Shown in pieces: positions 36,115 to 44,300 of a stretch of 64,000 nucleotides of DNA. Where the stretch lies: NCBI RefSeq assembly GCF_000170795.1, contig NZ_ABCM01000002.1:372001-436000 (forward strand), read 5' to 3'. Source of the DNA: Pedobacter sp. BAL39 (GTDB lineage Bacteria; Bacteroidota; Bacteroidia; Sphingobacteriales; Sphingobacteriaceae). Positions within the stretch are counted from its first letter, which is position 1, and every line of letters begins with the position of its first letter. The notes under the pieces were generated by a model, which ran no database searches, was not told where the DNA came from, and was given only the letters and a program-made list of their open reading frames with translations. A program made the translations under genes and the position numbers.

Positions 36115-36859
36115 CTAGTTTGGGGTTTATTGTTTTTCCTGCAGCCTGGTTTTCTTTGACATAGGTGACGAGTGCATCACGCATGCGCACTCCGAGTACC
36201 TCTGTTGATAAGGGGTGTTTGAAGCTCTGTACATTATCACCACCAAGTGCCAGGTAATCTGAGGTTAATATCCTGTAGTTCTTATTCCGATCATAAGGTT
36301 TTCCCTGAATGGTCACATCGGCAGGTTTTCCATCTACGATGCGCATCCGGATACCTGCAACCGGCTGACCATCTGTGGAGGCAATAAAATTGAGCAGATT
36401 TTCTACATCCGCAGGTGCCAGCTCAAACACCATCATTTCATTATCAAAGGGCATCACCTCAAAAATATTTGACAGCCTGATGTCTCCGGCAGGAATGTCT
36501 ACCCGTAGACCGCCCTTTGTCGAGGGCATGGCGAAGTCAATGTTCTTGTCGTATTTCAGCGCTTCATGAAACATGGCATCTGAAAAGAAATTCCTCAGCA
36601 GGTTCTCCACGGGTACATCTGTTTTCGACATGAGTACATCCGCATGGCCGATTACCGCATTCATTTCCTGGTCTACCTGAACTTTATAGGGCATATAGCT
36701 TTTGATCAGGCTGCTATCTTCCTGCTGGTCCTTGTCTATATGATATTCTGCGCGACTGCTGCTGGTTAGCAGATAACTGCTCTGGCATGAGGTCAGAAAG
36801 AGTAGCGGCAGAAAGACGATTAGGGACGAAGTATTACGAATCGTTTTGTTACACATCAT
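36092..36859 (-). CDS. 5'-nucleotidase C-terminal domain lipoprotein
   Basis: A 255-residue lipoprotein (lipobox LTSC near residue 24) whose mature part matches the 5_nucleotid_C domain: VPVENLLRNFFSDAMFHEAL near 80, GGLRVDIPAGDIRLSNIFEVMPFDNEMMV near 115 and YRILTSDYLALGGDN near 195. In UshA-type enzymes this domain follows the phosphatase and binds the nucleotide base. Here it is a separate, membrane-anchored protein and its gene comes first in the operon, so domain order is reversed relative to the fused enzyme. The two products probably work as a complex; this is inference from the domain split and the overlap. Confidence 0.9.
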   Translation of the reverse strand: MMCNKTIRNTSSLIVFLPLLFLTSCQSSYLLTSSSRAEYHIDKDQQEDSSLIKSYMPYKVQVDQEMNAVIGHADVLMSKTDVPVENLLRNFFSDAMFHEALKYDKNIDFAMPSTKGGLRVDIPAGDIRLSNIFEVMPFDNEMMVFELAPADVENLLNFIASTDGQPVAGIRMRIVDGKPADVTIQGKPYDRNKNYRILTSDYLALGGDNVQSFKHPLSTEVLGVRMRDALVTYVKENQAAGKTINPKLDGRITKD

Positions 36860-37064
36860 TATCCTGCAAAGTTAAGCGATCTGTGCCAGCTTAACATTAA
36901 AAAAAAGAGAAATCCTGATTAAAAAAACTTCCAAAGGTAGATAGAAAATCAATCCTATCTTTTCGTTGAAACTAATCATTCAGTCAGGTAATTGCCAAAT
37001 GAAAATCCTCGCAGATATCTTTTTAAGAAATAGAAAACAGTCTTTTTGGGGGAAAAGTATGGAG

Positions 37065-37075
37065 GTTGACAAGGT
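37065..37075 (-). repeat. Inverted copy of the 11-bp repeat unit
   Basis: GTTGACAAGGT is the exact reverse complement of ACCTTGTCAAC, which occurs at 37168-37178 and 37179-37189 across the unit boundaries of the tandem array. The two could pair in RNA or mark a larger repeat. Confidence 0.6.
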
Positions 37076-37152
37076 ACTCCTCGCCCTTTGAGGCATATTC
37101 AGCAGGCTTTTTTATGGTTTTTGTATAGCCCTATACCTTACACGAGCTATCT

Positions 37153-37196
37153 GAACACCTTGTGAATACCTTGTCAACACCTTGTCAACACCTTGT
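37153..37196 (+). repeat. Four-copy 11-bp tandem repeat
   Basis: Four contiguous units: GAACACCTTGT, GAATACCTTGT, CAACACCTTGT, CAACACCTTGT. The units differ at only the first and fourth bases. There are no spacers, so it is not a CRISPR array. A related GAACAAG direct repeat follows at 37204-37220. Confidence 0.85.
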
Positions 37197-37258
37197 CAGT
37201 AGCGAACAAGACCCGAACAAGGGGCGATCAAATGCCGAGATTATTTCTTCATTTACTG

Positions 37259-37299
37259 CAGAAAAGGATTTATCGTAAATCAAGATAAATCCTTTTCTG
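37259..37299 (-). terminator. Hairpin terminator of the glutathione peroxidase gene
   Basis: A perfect 16-bp inverted repeat with a nine-base loop, the first arm reading CAGAAAAGGATTTATC. It lies 57 bases beyond the peroxidase stop. The T-stretch is inside the stem (CCTTTTCTG on the minus strand) and not after it, so efficiency is uncertain. Confidence 0.6.
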
Positions 37300-37355
37300 A
37301 TTCGCCTGCAAAAATATGTTCCAACGGAAATAAACGCAGGTGGTTACTGAGTTCC

Positions 37356-37868
37356 TTAAAGATTTTTTGTCAGCTCAGCGCTCATTGGTGTCACTTTTGA
37401 ACGGAAACGATGTACCAGCTGGCCTTTTTCGTTGATCAGGAATTTCTCAAAGTTCCAGTTGATGTCACCTTTAAAATCAGGGTTTTCTGCTGAGGTAAGG
37501 TATTTAAACAAAGGATTGATGTCATCACCCTTCACACTTACCTTTTCGCTCAATAAAAAGGTAACACCAAAGTTCTTTTTACAGAAATCCTGGATTTCAG
37601 AATTGGTAGCCAGCTCCTGTCCGCCGAAATTCCCTGCAGGAAAACCAATCAGCACCACTTCTTTGCCATATTGCTGGTGTAATTTTTCCAGGTCTTCATA
37701 TTGTGGCGTATAACCACATTTCGATGCTGTGTTTACGATTAAGATCTTCTTTCCCTTAAACTTTGAAAGTTTAACCTCCTTACCGTCTATGGTCTTGAAG
37801 CTAAAATCATATACGCTTTTAGCCGGCGGTGTAAAAAAGAGGCTCAGCATAATTAATAATGTATTCAT
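37356..37868 (-). CDS. Glutathione peroxidase family (Cys-type thiol peroxidase)
   Basis: A 170-residue peroxidase of the Gpx family, in the Cys form. The peroxidatic Cys is at 51 in NTASKCGYTPQYE, the catalytic Gln at 84 in FGGQE and the Trp/Asn pair at 138/139 in INWNFEKFL. A Cys at 96 (IQDFCKKNF) fits the resolving Cys of thioredoxin-dependent Gpx-like enzymes, so thioredoxin is a likelier reductant than glutathione. A short hydrophobic N-terminus (MNTLLIMLSLFFTPPA) suggests export. The usual FPCNQF is FPAGNF here. Confidence 0.93.
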   Translation of the reverse strand: MNTLLIMLSLFFTPPAKSVYDFSFKTIDGKEVKLSKFKGKKILIVNTASKCGYTPQYEDLEKLHQQYGKEVVLIGFPAGNFGGQELATNSEIQDFCKKNFGVTFLLSEKVSVKGDDINPLFKYLTSAENPDFKGDINWNFEKFLINEKGQLVHRFRSKVTPMSAELTKNL

Positions 37869-38134
37869 AGTTATCTTTTTTTATGTGAATATACGAAGGT
37901 AGGCAGAAATAGATTCCCTGTATATAATTAAAAGGTAAAGATTGTCACCATTATGGCACCAAACCGCATGTGGATATTTTAAGAGTCCAATTGTTAATAA
38001 CTCTTCATTTAGGGACTTATATGGTGTTTTGCAGCACATTAAACCCGGCTTTTCAAAATTATTTCCATATAAAAAACAGCAGGTATTTTGAATTTCGCCT
38101 TATTTATAGCTTTATTTGCAGAAAAACGTTCTGA

Positions 38135-40702
38135 ATGGCGAAGAATTTATTAATAGTTGAGTCACCCGCAAAAGCTAAGACCATTGAAGGGTATTTAGGT
38201 AAAGATTTCCTTGTTAAATCAAGTTACGGACATATTCGTGATTTGGTAAAGGGAGACATGGCTATTGACATAGCCAACAATTTTGCCCAGACCTACGAAG
38301 TGCCGGCAGATAAAAAGCAGGTGGTAGCAGAACTTAAGAAATTAGCAAAAGAAGCAGAGATGGTATGGCTCGCGTCCGATGAGGACCGCGAGGGAGAAGC
38401 CATCTCATGGCATTTATATGAGACCCTGGGTCTCAAGGAAAACAAAACAAAGAGAATTGTCTTTCATGAGATCACGAAGCCGGCTATATTGAAAGCTATA
38501 GAAACACCGCGCACCATCGATTATAACCTTGTGAATGCGCAGCAGGCACGCCGTGTACTCGATCGTCTGGTAGGCTTTGAGCTTTCTCCTGTCTTGTGGA
38601 AGAAGATCAAACCTTCACTTTCTGCAGGACGTGTACAGTCTGTCGCAGTGCGCCTGATTGTTGACCGTGAACGAGAAGTAAATAAGTTCAACGCGTCGGC
38701 GGCATATAAAGTGGTTGCACAGTTTTCTACCGGAAATGGTAAAGAAACAGTAAAGGCAGAGTTGCCCCAGCGTTTTGAGCAGGAAGCAGACGCAGAAAAA
38801 TTTCTGAATGACTGTATCAAAGCAGGATTCAGCGTTGATGCACTGGAAACCAGACCAGCGAAAAGGAACCCTGCTCCTCCATTTACGACTTCTACCTTAC
38901 AACAGGAGGCCTCACGTAAGCTGGGCTACTCCGTGTCACGGACCATGCAGGTGGCACAACGCTTGTATGAAAGCGGACGTATTACTTATATGCGTACCGA
39001 CTCCGTCAACCTGTCAGAGACCGCTTTGTCGGCAGCAGCATCAGAAATCAAAACTGCTTATGGTGATAAATACCACCAGATCAGGACTTATAAAACGAAA
39101 TCTGCGGGAGCGCAGGAGGCACACGAGGCCATCCGCCCTACCTATTTCAACCACCATACTATCCCTGGTGACAGCGCTGAGCAGCGTCTGTACGAGCTGA
39201 TCTGGAAACGTTCCATTGCTTCCCAGATGAGTGAGGCACAGTTTGAAAGAACAACGGCACAGGTTGCCATCAGTACGCGTCCGGAGCATCTTGTGGCTGA
39301 AGGAGAAGTACTCAAATTTGATGGCTTCCTGAAAGTATACCTTGAATCCAGTGATGAAGAGGAAACCGATGATGCTTCAGGCAACAACATGTTACCTCCG
39401 TTAAGTAAGGGACAGGAGCTTTTCCTGAGAGAAATGAATGCTACAGAGCGTTTCTCACGCCCTCCAGCAAGATATACCGAAGCCAGTTTGGTGAAGAAAC
39501 TGGAAGAACTGGGAATTGGCCGCCCCTCAACTTATGCGCCGACGATTTCCACTATTCAGAACCGTGGTTATGTGGTGAAAGAAGACCGCGACGGTCGTCA
39601 GCGTTCCTTTGGTGCGATTGTACTTGCCAATGGTGTTGTGACCAAACAGATAAAAACAGAAATTACAGGGGCAGAAAAATCCAAGCTCTTCCCTACAGAC
39701 ATTGGTGAGGTGGTCAATGACTTCCTTGTTGAACATTTCAAAGGCATTGTCGATTTTAACTTTACTGCGAACGTAGAGAAGGAATTTGATGAAATTGCAC
39801 AAGGGCTTCAGGAATGGACGAAGATGCTCCACTCCTTCTATACACCTTTCCACGTGGAGGTAGAAACTACGCTGGAAAATGCAGAACGTGCAAACGGCGA
39901 ACGACTCCTTGGAGTAGATCCTGTATCGGGTAAGAACGTTTACACTAAAGTCGGTAAGTTTGGCCCACTGGTGCAGATCGGCGAAAATGATGACGAGGAG
40001 AAACCGCGCTATGCCAGCCTTGCAAAATCACAATCTGTGGCGACAGTAACGCTTGAAAGTGCGCTGGAACAGTTCAAACTACCCTTCCAATTGGAAGATT
40101 ATGAAGGTAAAGAGGTTTCTGTAGGTGTAGGACGCTTTGGTCCTTATGTTAAATGGGGCGACAGTTATATTTCTATTCCTAAAAACGAAGACCCTCTGTC
40201 TGTCGACAGGGACCGTGCCATTGCCATTATCGCTGAGAAGATGGAAGCCGATGCGCCGGTTGCAGAGTATGAAGGGTTGCCAGTTACCAAAGGTAAAGGC
40301 CGTTTCGGGCCGTTTATCAAATGGAATGACCTGTTCATCAACGTACCTAAAGCGTATAACTTTGATTACCTTTCAGCCAATGACATCAAAGAACTGATCA
40401 CTAAAAAAGTGGAGAAAGAAGCCAACCGCTTCATACAGCAATGGACTGCAGAAAAGATTGCCATTGAAAACGGACGTTGGGGTGCCTTTATACGTTTCGG
40501 TAAAGACATGCTGAAGCTCGGGAAAAATCCTGCAACAAATGAAAAATATAGCCAGGAAGAGCTTGCTGTCATCAGCCTGGAGGATGTGAAAAAATTAATT
40601 ATAGAGCAGGTGCCAAATGCATTTGAGCCTAAAACAAAGAAAAAGGCAGCAGCAAAAAGCAGTACAACAGCGAAGAAAAAACCTGCAGCAAAGAAAAAAT
40701 AG
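38135..40702 (+). CDS. topA: DNA topoisomerase I
   Basis: An 855-residue type IA topoisomerase that relaxes negative supercoils. The TOPRIM domain opens the protein (LLIVESPAKAKTIEGYLG, with SDEDREGEAISWHL near 80), and the catalytic Tyr is at 285 in RITYMRTDSV. Instead of the zinc fingers of E. coli TopA, the C-terminal part (about 590-820) has four copies of a repeat centred on GxFGPxVKWxD (GKFGPLVQIGE, GRFGPYVKWGD, GRFGPFIKWND, GRWGAFIRFGK). The last 25 residues are a Lys/Ala-rich tail. A small gene of unknown function follows 30 bases downstream. Confidence 0.97.
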   Translation: MAKNLLIVESPAKAKTIEGYLGKDFLVKSSYGHIRDLVKGDMAIDIANNFAQTYEVPADKKQVVAELKKLAKEAEMVWLASDEDREGEAISWHLYETLGLKENKTKRIVFHEITKPAILKAIETPRTIDYNLVNAQQARRVLDRLVGFELSPVLWKKIKPSLSAGRVQSVAVRLIVDREREVNKFNASAAYKVVAQFSTGNGKETVKAELPQRFEQEADAEKFLNDCIKAGFSVDALETRPAKRNPAPPFTTSTLQQEASRKLGYSVSRTMQVAQRLYESGRITYMRTDSVNLSETALSAAASEIKTAYGDKYHQIRTYKTKSAGAQEAHEAIRPTYFNHHTIPGDSAEQRLYELIWKRSIASQMSEAQFERTTAQVAISTRPEHLVAEGEVLKFDGFLKVYLESSDEEETDDASGNNMLPPLSKGQELFLREMNATERFSRPPARYTEASLVKKLEELGIGRPSTYAPTISTIQNRGYVVKEDRDGRQRSFGAIVLANGVVTKQIKTEITGAEKSKLFPTDIGEVVNDFLVEHFKGIVDFNFTANVEKEFDEIAQGLQEWTKMLHSFYTPFHVEVETTLENAERANGERLLGVDPVSGKNVYTKVGKFGPLVQIGENDDEEKPRYASLAKSQSVATVTLESALEQFKLPFQLEDYEGKEVSVGVGRFGPYVKWGDSYISIPKNEDPLSVDRDRAIAIIAEKMEADAPVAEYEGLPVTKGKGRFGPFIKWNDLFINVPKAYNFDYLSANDIKELITKKVEKEANRFIQQWTAEKIAIENGRWGAFIRFGKDMLKLGKNPATNEKYSQEELAVISLEDVKKLIIEQVPNAFEPKTKKKAAAKSSTTAKKKPAAKKK

Positions 40703-40732
40703 ACACAGTCTGATTTTTAAGGATATTAAGAT

Positions 40733-41137
40733 ATGAAAAAAGACCTCCCTGAAAACATAGTGGAAGATGTAGCCATCGCCGTCGTGCTCATCAGTGAAAG
40801 TCCAGGTGTTAAAAACTGGACCGTGTATCTTGTTAACCTTAAAAATCAACTGATCAATAACGTACTGATCAGCTCCAAAGGTTACGGTGAAAAAGATGGC
40901 AAGCAGGTGAAAACATCCGTGCTCAGGCATTTTCTTGGCGACATCAACGCGGCGTCCTGCTCAGCGATAGAAGCAATAGACCCGGAAGTGTTTGGCCTAA
41001 CCAATGAGTACTGGCTCAGTTATTACATTGACGGGGTCATTTATGATAAAAAGTTCATCTTTCTTCCGGAAAGTATTGTGGATGAAAACCTCATTCGTAT
41101 TCCTCTTGTCAACATGCCTGGCGTGATGATCAAATAA
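40733..41137 (+). CDS. Unknown conserved-looking protein downstream of topA
   Basis: A 134-residue soluble protein I do not recognise. It is acidic at the N-terminus, with a compact alpha/beta-like middle (KNWTVYLVNLKNQLINNVLISSKGYG) and an LTNEYWLSYYIDGVIYDKKFIFLP segment before a short C-terminus ending PGVMIK. No signal peptide or membrane segment is seen. It starts 30 bp after topA and is probably co-transcribed with it. No catalytic motif stands out. Confidence 0.72.
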   Translation: MKKDLPENIVEDVAIAVVLISESPGVKNWTVYLVNLKNQLINNVLISSKGYGEKDGKQVKTSVLRHFLGDINAASCSAIEAIDPEVFGLTNEYWLSYYIDGVIYDKKFIFLPESIVDENLIRIPLVNMPGVMIK

Positions 41138-41259
41138 AAATCAGGCTATAATTACAGCATTTCCAGCGCTGTTCTGATCTCTTAACAAAAACCGTTTAAT
41201 CAAAATTATAATGCCGATATCTTTTTCGATAGCCGGAAATCTGACTTTGGAGAAAACTG

Positions 41260-41290
41260 TTTGACTTCCGGACATTTTTACCTATTTTTC
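41260..41290 (+). promoter_or_regulatory. Candidate promoter of the alpha-2-macroglobulin/pbpC operon
   Basis: TTTG at 41260-41263 and TATTTTTC at 41283-41290 are separated by 19 bases, the Bacteroidota spacing. The -7 element has one mismatch (final C for G). The start codon is at 41321. Confidence 0.5.
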
Positions 41291-41320
41291 GTACACATCT
41301 ATTTACTATAAAAAACGTGC

Positions 41321-44300
41321 ATGAAATTTAACCCTTCTCTGTTTATTCAAAAGAATAAAACTGGCATCATTGCGGCCATCTTTATCCTTCTCGTTCTCGG
41401 CGTATCGGCAGTCTTTCTTTTCAAGAAAAAAAGGCCTGACGATTACAACCAGGCTTATTCAAAATATATCGAATCCTACACCTCAGGTACGATCTCCAAA
41501 AAGAGCCTGATCAGGGTGCACCTCACCAATCAGGTGAAAACAATGAGCGACATCGGTGTGCCGGACAACCGGGACCTGTTCAGCTTCTCCCCTTCTATTA
41601 AGGGTAAAAGCTACTGGATCGATGCCCAGACTGTTGAGTTCCGTCCGGACGAAAACATGGAGCCTGGCGAAACCTACGAAGCGACTTTTAACCTTCAGAA
41701 AGTAACAGAAACTGAAGAAGCACAAAAGGAGTTTGAGTTTAGCTTCAAGGTAATTAACCCGGGCATGCTGCTCACTCAGAACGGCCTGGTGTCACAAAAT
41801 AACACGTCCTTGGATTTCATGAAGGTCAGTGGCGAGGTGACCACTTCTGATGCTGAAGAAGGCAAGCAGATCGAGCAGTCTTTAAAGATAGATTTCGACC
41901 AGAACTTAAAAGTTAAATGGCAGCACAACCCTGCAAAAAACAGCTCTTCCTTTACTATTGATAGCATCCGCAAAGGGAAATCAGAAAAAATGCTGAAACT
42001 TAACTGGTCCGGTAAATCCATAAATGCCGACAATAAAGGTGAGGAAACATTGCAGGTCCCTGCAGTCGGCGTATTCAAGATTTTAGACATCAGAGCAGTA
42101 CAGGATCTCGAAGATTATGCTTTGGTGCAATTTTCTGAACCCGTCAATGTGGCTCAGGACCTGAATGGCTTACTCAGCCTTGGGGAGCTGACAGACCTCC
42201 GGTTTACCATTGACGGAAGTCAGGTGAAAATATATGCACCAACACCGCTTGAAGGTAATTACACATTGACGGTCAATGAGGGCATTGAAAATATCAATAG
42301 CAAAGTCCTTCAGACCGGTAAAACGGCTAATGTGGTCTTTGAGAATAAAAACCCATCGGTAACCATCGCCGGCAGTGGGTCCATCATTCCGAACTCCGGC
42401 AAATTGGTACTGCCTTTTGAGGCAGTAAACCTGAAGGCGGTAGATGTGACCATCATCAAGGTATATGAAAACAACATCCCTCAGTTTTTCCAGACCAACG
42501 GCTACCGGGATGGGTCTGAACTTCGCCGCGTTGGAAAACCAGTGCTGCAGAAGACTATCCGTCTTGACGAAGACCGTTCGCTGGACCTGCATAAAAAACA
42601 CCGTTTTACCCTGGATCTCGATAAGATCATGAAAACTGAACCCGGTGCCATGTACCGTGTGACAATTGGTTTCAGGCAGGAATATAATGCATTTAAATGT
42701 GCAGAAATACAAGATGATGCTGCTGAGTCGGACGGTGAATATTATGGTTACGGAGAAAAAATTGATGAGGATGATGACTTCTGGGAGCGTTACAACAGCT
42801 ACTATCCGGAGCGCTACAGCTGGTCGGACCGTGATAACCCCTGCACTCCATCCTATTATACCAACGACAAATGGGCAAGCAGAAACCTGATCGCCTCGAA
42901 CATCGGGCTGATTGCGAAACGTGGCAACGATAACAGCATGCTGATCATCGCTACTGACCTGCTTACGGCCAAGACCATGAGTGGCGTCACCCTCGAGCTC
43001 CTGGACTACCAGCGTCAGGTGATCCATACGATTCAGACAGATGGAGATGGCATGGCTGCATTCGATCTTAAAAGAAAACCTTTCCTGCTCATTGCAAAAC
43101 ACGGTGACGAACGTGGTTACCTTAAGCTTGACGATGGAAGCTCACTCCCGCTAAGCCGCTTTGATGTGGGTGGAGATGTGGTACAAAATGGACTTAAAGG
43201 TTTCATCTATGGGGAACGTGGCGTATGGCGTCCCGGAGATTCTGTATTCCTGTCATTCATCCTTGAGGACAAACTCAAAAAACTTCCTGGTGCTTACCCA
43301 GTGACCTTTGAATTATACAACCCACAGGGCCAGCTGGTAAAAAGAACCATCAATGGTAAACCGCTGAATGGTTTTTATGCCTTCCGTACCGCTACAGAGT
43401 CCACGGCACCTACAGGAAACTGGCTGGCGAAAGTAAAAGCCGGTGGCTCGACATTCTCCAAGACGATCAAAATCGAAACGGTGATGCCCAACAGGCTGAA
43501 AATCAACTTCGACATCGGTAACAGGCCATACCTTGGCATCGGTGCCAGCTCCACAGCTTCCCTAGCTGCGAACTGGTTGTTCGGAGCGCCGGGGAAACAC
43601 TTAAAGGCCAAAGTAGACGTCAACCTGAATACAATGGAGACCACGTTTAAAGGTTTCAGTGGTTATCAGTTTGATAATCCTACCGTTTCATTTGAATCGC
43701 AGGTGAAAACGATCTTCGAAGGCACGCTAAACGAAAACGGCACAGCTGTGGTAAATACCAACCTCAATGAAAACAACAGTGCACCGGGTATGCTTAGGGC
43801 AAACTTTACTACCAAAGTTTTTGAGGCAGGTGGTAACTTCAGCATCGATAATTTCAGTATTCCCTATCATGTTTATGACAACTATTACGGTGTAAAGACA
43901 CCCGAAGGAGACAAGTTAAGTGGGATGCTGGTGACCGGCAAGGACCATGAAATAGATATCGTTAATGTTGACCGCAATGGAGCCTTACTCAAAGGATACA
44001 AAACGGTGGAAGTGGAACTTTATAAAGTACAGTGGCGCTGGTGGTGGGAACAGGACAATGAAAGCTACCTGGCCAATTTTACCCAGAATTCCTATAACAA
44101 GCTCATCAAAAAGGCTAATGTCGCCCTTAGCAATGGTAAAGGTAAATGGAACCTGCGCATCGACGAGCCAGAATGGGGTCGTTACCTGATCCTCGTCAGA
44201 GGCAGCAATGGTGGCCACGTAACCGGTAAATCCGTGTACATAGACTGGCCAGGATGGGCACAGCGTGAGCAGGGGAACAACCCAACGGAAGCTTCCATGC

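Larger units (their letters stand above)
36860..37355. other. Intergenic region with tandem and inverted repeats
   Basis: This 496-bp gap lies between the 5'-nucleotidase C-domain gene and the end of the glutathione peroxidase gene. It holds a GTTAAGC/GCTTAAC dyad (36871-36895) next to the nucleotidase start, an 11-bp tandem array (37153-37196), an inverted copy of its unit (37065-37075), a direct repeat of GAACAAG (37204-37220) and the peroxidase terminator (37259-37299). I see no ORF in it that looks real. Confidence 0.7.

Noticed and set aside
36867..36874. TAACTTTG on the minus strand as a -7 element of the nucleotidase lipoprotein gene
   Set aside because: It lies only eight bases before the start codon and lacks a -33 element, so it may be chance.
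37153..37196. Possible CRISPR array
   Set aside because: The units are 11 bp, contiguous, without spacers, and no cas gene is near.
42170..43102. A 310-codon ORF antisense to the alpha-2-macroglobulin gene
   Set aside because: It is the mirror of a gene whose frame is continuous across 1859 codons and shows no domain.
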